A stretch of DNA of 64,000 bases. Source: Onthophagus taurus (lineage: Eukaryota; Arthropoda; Insecta; Coleoptera; Scarabaeidae). The notes beneath the pieces are model-generated. The model searched no databases, had not been told where the DNA came from, and saw only the letters and a list, made by a program, of their open reading frames with translations. Below, piece by piece: positions 20,985 to 31,997 of the stretch (the first letter of the stretch is position 1; each line of letters begins with the position of its first letter). The position numbers and the translations under genes were made by a program. The DNA lies in assembly GCF_036711975.1 (NCBI RefSeq), contig NC_091976.1, forward strand, positions 27,528,001 through 27,592,000, read 5' to 3'.

Positions 20985-22760
20985 TGTTAGAAATTAGAAA
21001 AGATCGCGCACTTAAAAACGAGAACTTTTTCGTGTATTGAGGAGACCAAACCCGAACACTTCTTTACCCAACCGAAGACCGGTACGGAATGAATTCGAAA
21101 CGAACGTTTTCAAACGAACCGAACTTGTCTTCACTTCTACGCATGTATTGGTTACGTTACGGTGAGTGTGCGTCACGTTTATGTATGTGTTTTGAAGCTT
21201 GTACGCATGCGTTTTTTGAAAATTATATTCTTTTGCACCTGGCCGCAACACCCAGCTTCTTTCCTCCTTTTTTTTTTTTAGAAATTGCATTCTTTAAGAT
21301 TAAGAATATAATTATGGGTTATTACTTTTTGATGATTATAAATTAATGTTTCACATTTTGATTTCTAACTATAATTTTACAGAAACATGGAGACGTGAGA
21401 ATGTAGTTTACCGAAAAAAAGCTGAGATTTGTATTTTAATATGAAGCCACATACTCACATAAACTGTCCATAACTTCATAACCTTGTCCAAAACTTTGCT
21501 GCTCTTTATAATCACCATTTATGATCAGCATATCTCGTGGTCAAAGTTTAAAAACTAACATCTTCTCTGGCGAACATCTTTTTCCTAAAAATTTTTTAAA
21601 AAGAGTTTTTACAAATAAATAATAAAACATCAATAAATATTTTACTACCTTATCGTGTTCTCACGATACATCAATCTAAGAATTATTCGGTTATGTTTGC
21701 CCAATACAAGATATTACGCAAGGTCAAAACGACAATACCCTGTAGTGTTTTACTTTTACAAATACGAGATATCGTTCAAATTTTTTTTAGTTCAAAACTT
21801 TTTTGTTGAGGATACACTGTGTGAATGAACGTCATTGACAAAACTGTGCGTGTGTGGATAATGTTGAACGCGATAGAGAGAAAATTATATGTCACAGTGT
21901 TGGAATTTTCAACCCCTTTACCCAATATACCCGCACTAATTCGATATTCACACGACGTATATTTTTTAAAGGGACAATTTTGCCCTTATCTCTTTTTAAT
22001 TGCCTTCCAAATCATAGGGTTATAACATAATAAACCTGTAATTATAGATTTTAAGATAAATTTGCAATATTTTTATCATACTATCTTTTATTGTTCGATT
22101 AAAAACTAGGAATTTGATGTAGTTTGTAAATTTTGTTCCTACATTTACCAAATATTTAGGTGAATCGTGGTTTAACTTTAAAGTGAAAACACTAATATTA
22201 AGGATAAGAGCCAACATATTCCAGTAGTTCAACTTGATTGCGATGTATCATTCACATATCAATTCAAATCCTAACCTAAGCTGTAACAACTGAACAGCGT
22301 CTTGAATAAATGGTTCAGTTGCATAAATAAATAGGACCAATGATTATTGAAAAAGCTAAAAAAATTAATGATGATTTGAATATAGAGAGAGACTGTAGTT
22401 TTTGCAGGAGAATATATTAACCACGTTCTGTTTATTGTTTCTCTATTCTGCAAAGAACGTATAAAAACAGACTGCGATAAACTCCTTGTACTAATTTTTC
22501 TATTTGAATCGTTATATTGCCTAGTAGATTTAGAAAAATCATGAATATGTCTGTTCTGGAAAAATTGTGGGCCTTTTCGGACAGAGAATGACAGATCTAT
22601 GAGACAATATGAACAAAATGAGGAACGTATGATGAATCAGTTTTAACCAAAATACATTAAGATCTAAACAATAAAATTTAGAAAAAATAAAACATACCTA
22701 TTGTGTTTATGTCTGCCAGGCGATCGGCTAGACGGCACCCTAATCATCTAAACGTAAATA
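20985..22760. other. Region upstream of cyclin D; presumed promoter/5' UTR then AT-rich spacer
   Basis: Cyclin D starts at 20984 on the - strand, so its 5' UTR and promoter should lie just above this. The 21000-21200 part is richer in CG dinucleotides than what follows. Beyond 21350 it is AT-rich with no supported gene. I could not place a TATA box or initiator with confidence. Confidence 0.4.
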
Positions 22761-22769
22761 ATATGGAAG

Positions 22770-23040
22770 CTTTAAAAACGACGCTAATATTCTGTGGCCA
22801 AAGCTCACAAATCAGCTAGTGAAAAGTCGTATAACAGTTCTCTGCTGCAATGCTTCAGGCGATTATATGATGAAACCATTGAAACCTTGAGAAGAAGGTT
22901 TTGAAGATTTAGCTGAGGCAGATATTGAAGAAATATTAGCTGATGAAGAACTGAATGAAGATGATTCATGAAGCAAACAAACATGATGAACACTATGATT
23001 CAGATGAAGAGAAATCTGAACCAGTTGCGTTCACAGCAAG
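22770..23040 (+). mobile_element. Tigger/jerky-like DDE transposase remnant
   Basis: Two pieces read on the + strand: SRITVLCCNASGDYMMKPL (about 22815-22880) matches the RxTVLxCCNASGxxKLKPL block of Tigger/jerky transposases, and after a frame change EEGFEDLAEADIEEIL resembles the acidic C-terminal tail. Everything between is deleted. Not functional. Confidence 0.55.
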
Positions 23041-23049
23041 AATCATAAG

Positions 23050-23960
23050 CTTATGAAATACTGACGTCGCACCATCTAGCGTTGTCAAAACAAGTTATAT
23101 ATACATTCCATTTGAAAAATTCCATTTTGAAATTATTTTCAAACCGTATATAATTGTTTATTTTCACATTATTATTTAGCAATGAATTTAATATTTTCAT
23201 CAATTTCAACAACATCAATTTTTATTGAAATTATTAAACATTAAAATGGTAGCAATCGCGCCATCTAGCTTTAAACTAATTAAATCGTGCAAAAAACAGC
23301 TTCTTCTCATTTTCTAAGTTAAAATTATATTTCAAACCGTAAATAATTATTTTTTTAGTATTATTTAACAAAGAATTTAATATCTTCATCAATTTACATC
23401 AAATAGTTTACTAATTTTAAGATTAGTTTTCAATACAATATGACACAAATGTTGATCGAGCTCTCCGATTCCTTCATAAATGCTTAAATCAATATGAAAA
23501 GTCTATAAAGATTTAGCAAAAAAAACAATTTCAAATAATAAGTTTTATTGAAATTATTAACATTTAAATAAAATTAAAATACTGAAATCGCGCCATCTAG
23601 CGTTGTTAAATCAAGTTATATATACATATCCATTTAGAAATTATTTTCAAACTGTATATAATTGTTTATTTTCTCATTATTATTTAGCAATAAATTTAAT
23701 ATTATCGTCAATTTCAACATCAATTTTTATTAATTTTATTAAAATTATTAAACAGTAAATTAGTAACAATTGCGCCATCTAGTTTTGTACTGATTAAGTC
23801 ATAAAAAAAACGGTTTTTTCCCATTTTCTAAGTTAAAATGATATTTCAAACGGTAAATAATTATTTTTTTTTAGTATTATTTAACAAACAATTTAATATT
23901 TTCGTCAATTTACATCAACAACAAATAGTTTACTAATTTTAAGGTTAGTTTTCAAACTTT
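23050..23960. repeat. Duplicated A-B-A'-B' block with four CGCCATCTAG motifs
   Basis: About 370 bp (23050-23420) is repeated at about 23575-23960. Each half has two related sub-blocks that start with (G/C)CCATCTAG and continue through ATTTCAAACCGTA(T/A)ATAATT and a TATTATTTA(G/A)CAA stretch. Motif positions are 23069, 23258, 23590 and 23772. There is no coding potential. Confidence 0.8.
23069..23783 (-). promoter_or_regulatory. Four same-orientation CTCF-core-like motifs (23069, 23258, 23590, 23772)
   Basis: On the - strand three of the four read CTAGATGGCGC and one reads CTAGATGGTGC. The first fits the YAGRKGGCRS core of the known CTCF consensus at every position; the one at 23069-23080 has one mismatch. 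Binding is inference. Confidence 0.35.
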
Positions 23961-24113
23961 CAAGGTTATGTCAAAAAAAAAATATTTAAGCGGCTGTCAC
24001 TGTCACATCAATAAAATGTTTATACGTTAACAAAAATTCCCCGGAATTATACGTAATCTTTTAGTTTCAATTATTATTTTTTGAATGTGCGACGAAAGTT
24101 CTACTTATAAAAG

Positions 24114-24881
24114 ATGTTTCGTTTATCTCCGTTAATTTTTTGCATCGTTTCACTGCTTGTTTTCCGTCCAATATGGGGAGAAACGGAACGAAACGTAACA
24201 GAACCGATTAAAATTCCTATTTTGGAACCAATTGATATTAAAAATGTTACCAAGGACGTGATTAAAAACGAATCGAAAGAGGTGATTATAAAACCACTGA
24301 AAAATATTTTGGTATCGGATAATGGAACAGTGAAAGAAGAAAATAGGACCAAACCTGAAATTAATAATAAACCTAGTATTACGAAACCTGTTATAGAATT
24401 AGAAAATACTCAAACTCATCTTGACAATAATAAAACAACAAAAAGTATTGAAACAAATTCCACATCTGCAAGTTCTATGCATGTTACTGTAGGTAGAAAA
24501 GGTGTTTCGAATGAAAGTACAATAAAACCAAGTAATATTACATCTTTGCCAGTAAACATTACAACTGAAAAACCTAGTTCAACCACAGTTCCTACAAAAC
24601 CTAAAAAACCTACAGTAACAATTAGAGGAGATGATGAAGGCCAAATAGAACAAAAATCAAAGAATGGATCTTCAGATAAATTCCCAAGCATTGAATACTT
24701 CCAAAGGCACAAAGAACAAATTAACAAAGCCGATTTTGTTATTCCAATTGTTGCAGTGATATTATCAGTGCCTGTTGTTGCTATTGTTATTAACATTTTA
24801 TATAAAAGAGGAAAAGAATGGTGGTCACACAGACATTATCGCAGAATGGATTTTCTTATTGATGGGATGTACAATAATTAA
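24114..24881 (+). CDS. Secreted-pathway single-pass type I membrane protein, unrecognised
   Basis: Single-exon frame of 255 codons. Residues 1-21 form a signal peptide (basic start, hydrophobic core, cleavage near IWG|ET). The ectodomain to about residue 205 is Lys/Thr/Pro-rich, low in cysteine, and has about eleven N-x-S/T sequons, so it is likely heavily glycosylated and extended. One hydrophobic helix (FVIPIVAVILSVPVVAIV) spans about 207-229. The 25-residue cytoplasmic tail is basic and aromatic (KRGKEWWSHRHYRRMDF...GMYNN); it looks like the most constrained part, possibly an interaction or sorting signal. AATAAA at 25081 fits its poly(A) signal. The gene is real on codon coherence and architecture; I do not know its family or function. 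The four CTCF-like motifs lie 330-1050 bp upstream. Confidence 0.85.
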   Translation: MFRLSPLIFCIVSLLVFRPIWGETERNVTEPIKIPILEPIDIKNVTKDVIKNESKEVIIKPLKNILVSDNGTVKEENRTKPEINNKPSITKPVIELENTQTHLDNNKTTKSIETNSTSASSMHVTVGRKGVSNESTIKPSNITSLPVNITTEKPSSTTVPTKPKKPTVTIRGDDEGQIEQKSKNGSSDKFPSIEYFQRHKEQINKADFVIPIVAVILSVPVVAIVINILYKRGKEWWSHRHYRRMDFLIDGMYNN

Positions 24882-25127
24882 TGTGCATTTATAAAGCCAA
24901 ATAGATTTGATATATTTTTTTAGATAAAAAGCTGTTAATTGTTATACATGTAATTTTTAATTAATATATTGATATGAGAAGTTTTAAAGGTTGTGAGTTG
25001 AAGAAGGTGCAATTTTTTGGGCAATGAGTTTCTTGTGATATATGTTTATATTTTCTTATGATATGTATTACTATTTAGACAATAAATTTTTACTAACACA
25101 TAAATTCTGCTTCCATTCTTTAACCAT

Positions 25128-25203
25128 GCTTCTTAACTGCTTTTCCATTTACTTCCAAAGCTGTATCCTTAGTAATACCTTTTTTCTTAACTAATTCCTA
25201 GGG
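25128..25203 (-). other. Short coherent frame of unknown origin
   Basis: On the - strand a lysine-rich segment ending KDTALEVNGKAVKKHG then a stop reads like the end of a real protein, just beyond the 3' end of the 24114 gene. Too short to assign; could be a processed pseudogene tail. Confidence 0.2.
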
Positions 25204-25435
25204 TGTGTCCAATATTTTGCGACATGTTTGGTTCTATAACTGAGGTTGAGACCAGACTGAGGAGAAATTGTGACTCTGATTGCCACCTACTAATAGCATG
25301 TTTAAGAGAGGGCTTTAGTAATGTGCAGAAGGTGAAAGGAGAGTTGAACATAAATTAGAATGTCGCCAGGTTGGAACTGCTACTGGAGATAATTACCAAA
25401 AAGCTATACAAATAAAAGTCAATAAGCACAAAATG

Positions 25436-25700
25436 TCTGATGAAGTCGAGGAGGAGGAAAGTTGAAGAGACAATTGGACGAGTTAAAAGAAGAACGAAAA
25501 AGGAATGGTGCGCTGAAAAATGGAGGACAATAAAGAGAAAAAATGAAAGTGCAAAAAGGCATAGGAAGCAAATGGGAAGATTAAGCAGTACAAAGAAGAG
25601 ATGTAACGAAACTGTGCAGAAGAAAGAAAAGAGAATTCTGGAGGATTACTGCAATAACAGGGAAGCAAGTAATATTACTGTAGTGTATGCGCATGCGTGA
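25436..25700 (+). mobile_element. LINE fragment (basic linker region), copy 1
   Basis: Lys/Arg-rich frame whose second half (about 25550-25650) is repeated at 28280-28400 with high identity (AAATGGGAAGA, AGTACAAAGAAGAGATG, AACTGTGCAGAAGAAAG). Such basic stretches sit between endonuclease and reverse transcriptase in R1-type LINEs. Its orientation is opposite to the LINE copies between the two fragments. Confidence 0.45.
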
Positions 25701-26039
25701 GTCGGACGTTTGAGCCCACAAAATATGGAAAATTACCTCTAAGCAATCAGAATATATTGATTCAATTATTTCAACTTCCATTTGGTATTCTAATGAAAAT
25801 GAAAAGTTCCCAAATTAAAAAATTAACTAACTAATATTCTGTGTTAGCTTTGTATTACCATTGTTTTCTGAGCTTTTGTGTAGTTGGGTTCAATTCATCG
25901 TCTTTGCTGTTCTTCTTTTTTGTGTTTTATAATTTAATTTCTGGTTCTTTTTGTTACACTCGTTGTGCTTATTAATAAGCGTTTTATTGTCTACAATTTA
26001 ATTACAGTAGAATATTGTAGTCAAATATATATAGTACAA

Positions 26040-27210
26040 TATACCCTCTATACAATATACTCTTTACCCTCCTCCCCAACCTCTACATCCTCGCCTCAAT
26101 CTTCCCTCTGTCAAAATCTGCCTCTTCCCTCCCTCGGCTGACGACACCCTCTCAGCAAATGCTCCAGTGTCTCCCAATCTTCCCCACACAGCCTACACCA
26201 CTTCTCCTCATTGCCACAGTGGAATGTGGCCACCCTTCCTCATCCCCTTCCATCAACAGACGCTTTTAAAGGAATGTTACGTAAGGTTAGTTCTGTTTAC
26301 AAACATTAATTATAGCGTGAAGTTTTCTTTAGTAATTAGTAATGCCAATTATAGCGTGAAGTTTTCTTTTGAAATGCCAATTACACCGTGAAGGAATGTT
26401 AAGTAAGGTTAGTTTTGTTTACAAACATTAATTATAGCTTGAAGTTTTCTTTTGAAATGCCAATTAAACCGTGAAGGAATGTTAGGTAAGGTTAGTTCTA
26501 TTTACAAACATTAATTATAGCGTGAAGTTTTTCTTTAGTAATTAGTAATGCCAATCATAGCGTGAAGTTTTCTTTTGAAATGCCAATTAAACCGTGAAGG
26601 AATGTTACGTAAGATTAGTTTTGTTTACAAACATTAATTAATTGGCAGTTCCTCTATCACTATCTGCCCATACCTTACATTATATCTCCCTTCTCGCCTG
26701 CCTCTGTATGTCCCTGTCCCTATCTCTCAGTTCTCTCCACATTTCATTTCTCCACTCTTCTGTTGTCGATCTCACTTAGTGAATATCCCACTCTCCTATC
26801 ATATCCTTCCCTATCTCTCTGCACATATATCAACCTTCTCTCCCAGGATCCTACAATGCGGTCTTAATTCTATCCTTTCTTCGTACTTGACTGCTCTGCA
26901 TCCAGCTGACACCGTTACAGCTTCCTCCCTCGCCAATCCTAGTACCCATCTCCCATACCTTGTTTGTACATCCTCTAGCAATCCTTGTTCTCTCCCCCAT
27001 CCCCAACCCTATCCCATCACCCTGTTCGTTCTTTTTGACATCGCTCTCATGTGCGACCCAATCTCTTAAAATATCTCTTCAGAGACCTTATCATCCCCTT
27101 CATCTCCACCTCCTCTTTTGCCACGACCTTCAAATCATCCGCATACACCAACTCGTGCACCTTCGTCCTTCCTATTACCACTCCTCCCATCTGCCCCTCA
27201 CTACTCGTTG
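26040..27210 (-). mobile_element. Non-LTR retrotransposon, 3' half, copy A (interrupted)
   Basis: On the - strand, about 27170-27060 encodes VHELVYADDLKVVAKEEVE with the YADD active-site motif of reverse transcriptase. Then comes a decayed C-terminal region and, at 26235-26150, a Cys/His knuckle CRLCGEDWETLEHLLRGC. Stops and frameshifts are frequent. A minisatellite at 26268-26643 interrupts it. The order matches copy B at 27540-28265, so both derive from one family. Confidence 0.8.
26268..26643. repeat. Minisatellite with 41-bp-multiple units inside LINE copy A
   Basis: GGAATGTTA(C/A/G)GTAAG(G/A)TTAGTT recurs at about 26271, 26392, 26474 and 26597, in steps of about 122, 82 and 123 bp. Inner copies of AATTATAGCGTGAAGTTTTC explain the steps as two or three ~41-bp subunits. 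Flanking LINE sequence (CAACAGACGCTTTT and GGCAGTTCCTCTATC) is contiguous in copy B, so this is an insertion. Confidence 0.85.
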
Positions 27211-27539
27211 CGTTTATTATTTCTTATCCATTTGTGCCAATATTGCCAATTTATTCTAAATGTGTTAAATCTAAATTCTGTCATTTTTTTCTTCTATTAC
27301 CAGTCTCTCTCGCCTTTCTGTCCAATCACTTTCTTCTCTTTTCAAACTCTTCTTCATCAATTATACGTCACTCTCTACTTTAAACCCTTTCTGCCATACT
27401 TATTCTTTTCTCTGTAGTCTTTGCTTACTTTTGTACCACAATTATTAGTCCTTTTCAAGTCTCTAACTTTTATGCCTAGTCTTTTTTTTTTGTCTGTACA
27501 GCCTTTTTACAGTCTCCTTTCTCTCTGCCTAATTCTTCC

Positions 27540-28265
27540 TTGTCTTTCCAATTTTTGATACTTTACCCTCCTCCCCATCTCCACATCCTCGGCTCCTCGC
27601 CTCAATCACCTCCCTTATCCATCTCTTGCCCTCACTTTCCTCTCCCAAAATCTACCTCCCGTTCATCGCCTCATCCCTCAGCTTACTACACCCTCTCAGC
27701 AAGTTGAAGCATTGAATTTGGCCACCAATGTCTTCCCTTCCTCATTCCTTTCCATCGACAGATACTTTGGCAGTTCCTCTATCTGCCCATACCTTCCATT
27801 ATATCTCCCTTCCCGTATCTGTGACCTCTCCTGTTTCTGTACGTCTCTATACTTCAGTTCTGTCCACTCTTCTGTTATCGATCTCAGTGAATATCCCACT
27901 CTTCTATAATATCCTTACCTAGCTCTCTGCCTATATATCAACCTTTTCTCCTTGATTTCACCTCAAGCACTCTCCCAGAATCTTTTTTCTATCCTTTCCA
28001 CGTACTTTGCTTTCATCCTTCCTGCGTCCACCTTAACCTCTTCTCTCACAATATACCTTGGAGTTCTCCTCGCCAATCCTATTACCCATCTCCATCTCCT
28101 CACTGTTTGTACATCCTCCAGCAATCCTTATTCTCTCCATCTCCATACTTCTGCGCCGTACATCATTGAGCTCCTCACCAAGTCCTCAAACATAACTTTT
28201 CTGTTTCCCACATTCCTCTCTGTACGCTCTTTTTGACATTGCCCTCACGTGCGATCAGACCTTAA
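27540..28265 (-). mobile_element. Non-LTR retrotransposon, C-terminal part, copy B
   Basis: On the - strand, the region after the reverse transcriptase reads SSMMYGAEVWRW, then TPRYIVREEVK, then (27899-27696) IREGRYNGRYGQIEELPKYL, a typical C-terminal signature of insect LINEs of this type, ending near the Cys/His region. Frames are broken. It aligns with copy A without the minisatellite. Confidence 0.8.
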
Positions 28266-28279
28266 CACTTTCCGAAAAC

Positions 28280-28400
28280 CCATAAAGACTGCAAAAAGGC
28301 AAAGGAATCAAATGGGAAGACTATGCAGTACAAAGAAGAGATGTAACGAAACTGTGCAGAAGAAAGAAAAAATAATTCTGGAGGATTACAGCCATAATAA
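28280..28400 (+). mobile_element. LINE fragment (basic linker region), copy 2
   Basis: Near-identical to about 25550-25650, in the same orientation. Together the two flank the inverted LINE copies A and B. Confidence 0.5.
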
Positions 28401-29184
28401 TTAAATTAAACCTAATTAATAGGTTTAAACCAAGGGAAAACGGATGGAAAGCTACTCACAGTGCAAGACAACGTATTGAAAGAGAATTATTTTTAGATAA
28501 GGATGCTAATCATCCTTTGAAAAGGACAAAAGCAGTTTATTAAGCAGATTTGAGTTGTTAAAAAAGTTATGTACTGGGTCCTGCCTAATAAGTTTACAAG
28601 TCTAAGGGCACCCTTATAAAAAACAGATATGAAATAATTACTTATATTTTATTGCTTAAGAGTTCACAATACATATTTCTCTTAATATACATAAAAGTAT
28701 CCATTTTTTACATATAAAATTATATTCCTCTCCAATCTTATCAACCTTCACATTTATAATTATTTTTTTTTATTCACAGCTGAAATCACAACGCATTTTT
28801 TTCTTAAATTTCTTCTCTTCGAATTTTTTTTAAATCATCACTTTTCGCCATCTCACCAATTTACCACCTTTCCTCTAAATTAAATCCTGGTCATAAAGCA
28901 GGACTTTAAAGTAAAGTACTTTATCAGTTTATATTATAGTGTTTAGATTTTTTTTACGTTTCGTAAAAAAGCGAAATGTAAAAAGAATAAATCGAAATAT
29001 AACAGCGTATTAAAAATTGTTTTGGTGATCTACTTTTAAGAATTACTACTTCCTTAGATGACAAACACGTTTATTTATTTATTTTTTTTTTGTCTTAATG
29101 AATAATATTTTTTTTGGTCAATATTAATAAGTCCCATTAAAGAACTTTACCCTCCTTAAATTAATTAACGTGCGTTTAAAGACG
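28401..29184. other. AT-rich spacer; 3' UTR of the FAXDC2-like gene at its right end
   Basis: No gene seen on either strand. TTTATT runs near 29070 would give AATAAA on the - strand and suit the poly(A) signal of the gene starting at 30371. Confidence 0.45.
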
Positions 29185-30371
29185 TTATTTCCCCATTTTG
29201 TGCTTGCATTGATTCATATCTGGATAAGCTTCTCTTGGTGGTACAAAGCTCAGCATCATTATGTGTCTTTGATAAGCTCTTGTTGACCTGAAACTTGTGT
29301 CGGTTCCATGTACACGATCGAGAAGACCCAAAACACCGAAACAATTATTAAATCTACAACAATTAATTATTAATAATTAAAAATAATGATTTTTTAATAA
29401 TAACTCACTTTAAATGATGAAAATCGTGTGCTTCTGGTGATGGAAAGAATGGTAAATGATACCCAGAGTGTGCGTTTAAAGTTGATAAAATAGCTAAAGA
29501 GAACCATAACCAAGCTGTGGCAACATGAGAACCCATAACAAAAACCCCCAAAAACGGTGGTAACAAATTCGAAAATACATGCTCTAAAGGATGACAATAC
29601 ATGGCTGTAACTGCAATGGGAGCTGTCCATTCATGGTGTTGTTTGTGAATGTATTTATAAAGATATTTGCTGTGAAGAACACGGTGTGAATAATAAAATC
29701 CAATTTCTTCCAGCAAAATGTGAATCCCCAATTCATATAAAACCCAATGAAACGTTGGGAGTTCCCTTAACGGTGGATGTCCTCTCCATTGCATTAAATG
29801 GTACATAAGATAAGCTATTGGAGGTCCAACGATAAATTGGTTAACCAAAACGCACCACATTACGTTTAATAGACGTTTATTATCAACCGGTTCGTTTGTA
29901 CCGGGTTGAATTTTATATTTTCGCAAACAATCGGGTTTATTGGTGATGTCTAAAAGGGTGTAAATTCCGCCGAAAATCCAATAAACTCCAGCTATTAAAA
30001 AAAGAGTTCCATAAACCCATAAAGTAAAAGGATCCTCCCCTATTGCGTTCAAAAATTTATCCCATTGTGCTTGCCAAAAATCACCGGAAGCACCCCAAAA
30101 TTTTTGACAATGCCTTAAATAAATTTAAAAAAAAAATACATTAACATTTCAAGAATAAACAAAATATATCATATTAGTTCTTTTAATACCATGTTATGGT
30201 GTTTCTAGCTGCAGCAAAACATATCAAAGCTGAACTGATAACGATCAGAACGCTTCTTAGAGAGGAGAGAAGCGATGGGTTGTGTTGAGTTAATTGGGTG
30301 TTAGATGCCTTTTTTCTTGGTGTTGATTCACCACCCGATGAAGAGGAATCCTCTTCGAAGTCACATAACAT
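29185..30371 (-). CDS. FAXDC2: FAXDC2-like membrane fatty acid/sterol hydroxylase, complete, three exons
   Basis: Coding exons on the - strand are 30371-30190, 30113-29409 and 29353-29185, giving 351 residues (human FAXDC2 333). Introns are only 76 and 55 bp; joints split Trp (TG|G) and Lys (AA|A) codons. A 5' UTR intron ends at 30380, just before the ATG. The N-terminus is Ser/Glu-rich, with a helix near residues 40-57; more helices follow at about 93-115 and 145-165. The three di-iron histidine clusters are HRVLH (~204-208), HKQHH (~217-221) and HDFHH (~290-294), and the C-terminus has the family's FNNCFGVLGLLDRVHGTD block. The enzyme should sit in the ER membrane and use O2 and iron; its substrate in insects is not known to me. 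All key histidines are present, so it looks functional. Confidence 0.93.
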
Positions 30372-30419
30372 TTTTAATCCTAAAAAAAAATTTGTTATAT
30401 TATTACAATTCAAGTTTTT

Positions 30420-31260
30420 ATAATTAACATTGTTAGATAAGAAAATTTTCTAAGAAATTGTATTTAGACAGCAAGCTAAACATTTATCATTTATTTGAAT
30501 GACGTCACTATCGTACCAATACGTCACATCACATCTCACGCTCAGTCAGGTTATTGAACTAAAAATAGAACTAACACTAGAAATAAAGAGTAAACAGTGA
30601 ATAAAGTAGACACTGAAAGTACGAAAGCAGACAGGAATAGGATCACTGCATTTCCATAAAGTCGTACAGGAAATTTTAATGTTATAGTTATAGTCAGATT
30701 AATCATGGTCTGTTCTAATCATGCTTTTTTGATATCGCTTCATTTCTTGCCATGGGTTTTACAGGGATTAAATCAGTGTGTGTGGTTTTCTTGATTTTGT
30801 CGTTGGTATTTTACCTCAAGTCAAACATTTCTCTTCCTGAGTGAAAAACAACATTATTTAAATCCACGTCCCAAAAAATTAGATCGTTCCAACTTTATCA
30901 TCTCTTGAGACATTAATCGTGCTGATCTCGTCCTTTGATACCAAGTTGTCAAAGTCATCGGCGAAAGCCTTAATAGAATTTCTATAGTTGACTTCGAGAA
31001 ACAGTTAATCCATATCGATGTTAAACAGGCATCTGTTGCTTGACATCTCGGGGATGTTGAGTACTCTTCCAAGACACTGTCAAAAGGAAAAGGTGCACTG
31101 ATGACTGCAGTTTGTTGATGGGCGATGGCACAAGCTAAATTAATTAAAGCCGAGCTAAAGAGTGTCTAAAGTAGACACCGAAAGTACTAAACCAGACAGG
31201 AATAGGAATATGAATGAGACACCAAAACAGTTAATAAACTGTGTCTTTTAAAATAAATTT
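30420..31260. other. Repeat-derived spacer with a ~60-bp duplicated segment
   Basis: AAGTAGACACTGAAAGTAC...CAGACAGGAATAGG at about 30603-30645 recurs at 31167-31208. A hairpin-satellite spacer (GAACTAACACTAGAA) occurs at 30555-30585. No gene supported. Confidence 0.5.
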
Positions 31261-31679
31261 TAGAAAACGTTACGTGTAACAAACTATAAAGAAACTAAAT
31301 GACATGATTAATAATAAGTAAATAGGCATTTCATAGGGAAGAGGGTGGAATATGTAGAAAACATAGAATAGCAAGGTTGGTCTATGTCATGATGGCGAAT
31401 GTTATAACCTATAGGACAAACTGAACAGTGCGCAATACAACGCTTTGATAAGATTAACAGGAGCAACAGTGGCGGAGTCTTGGACATGCTATGATGTCAT
31501 CGATTGATTTTGAAATTCTTACCAAATCATTAATCCTTGAACCTGTGTTCAAGGATCAAAAACTTGCAGAGAGATTGCAGATAAATTATTATTTACTGAT
31601 AGACATAGCATAAAAAGTATAAACGTTGTGGTGATGTTAACCTGAAGAAAGGAATTGATCCATGTTTTAGCGCGTTATG

Positions 31680-31978
31680 GTCCATCTGATATAAATGTGG
31701 GGAATTGCACACGCAGATACAAAAAAACACGTGATTAGGGGTTCAGATGTTCTATCGCAACTTCTAGCATTTAAGAAATTCGACGAAGACCAGAAACTTA
31801 TGGCTAAGGCAGAAATTAGTAACGTAATGAATCTACACCGTTCTATATCGTCTGCATCGTTAAGGTAATACTTTACTAACTTTGTATCAAAACTCCCAGA
31901 GCAGCTCAACAACTTCAACCATGCACCTTTTCTGCTAGTCCATCAACTGAAAGTGTGCGGCTAAACCCGAATATTTCA
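31680..31978 (+). repeat. DEDQ dispersed repeat, copy 1, ending in a hairpin-family half arm
   Basis: Shares GGTTCAGATGTTCTATCGCAACTT, ATTCGACGAAGACCAGAAA and CCAGAGCAGCTCAACAACTT landmarks with copies at 33222 and 33911 (landmarks abbreviated in part). On the + strand it reads as a fairly coherent peptide (KKFDEDQKLMAKAEI...LRQYFTNF, stop-interrupted). It ends in GCGGCTAAACCCGAAT. Confidence 0.75.
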
Positions 31979-31997
31979 CAAAGAATGTAAAAACTAA

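Noticed and set aside
24416..24796. 126-codon frame on the - strand
   Set aside because: Antisense shadow of the membrane protein gene at 24114-24881.
26779..27417. Several overlapping + strand frames of 96-110 codons
   Set aside because: Antisense to the LINE copy A reverse transcriptase; composition is reverse-translated charged residues.
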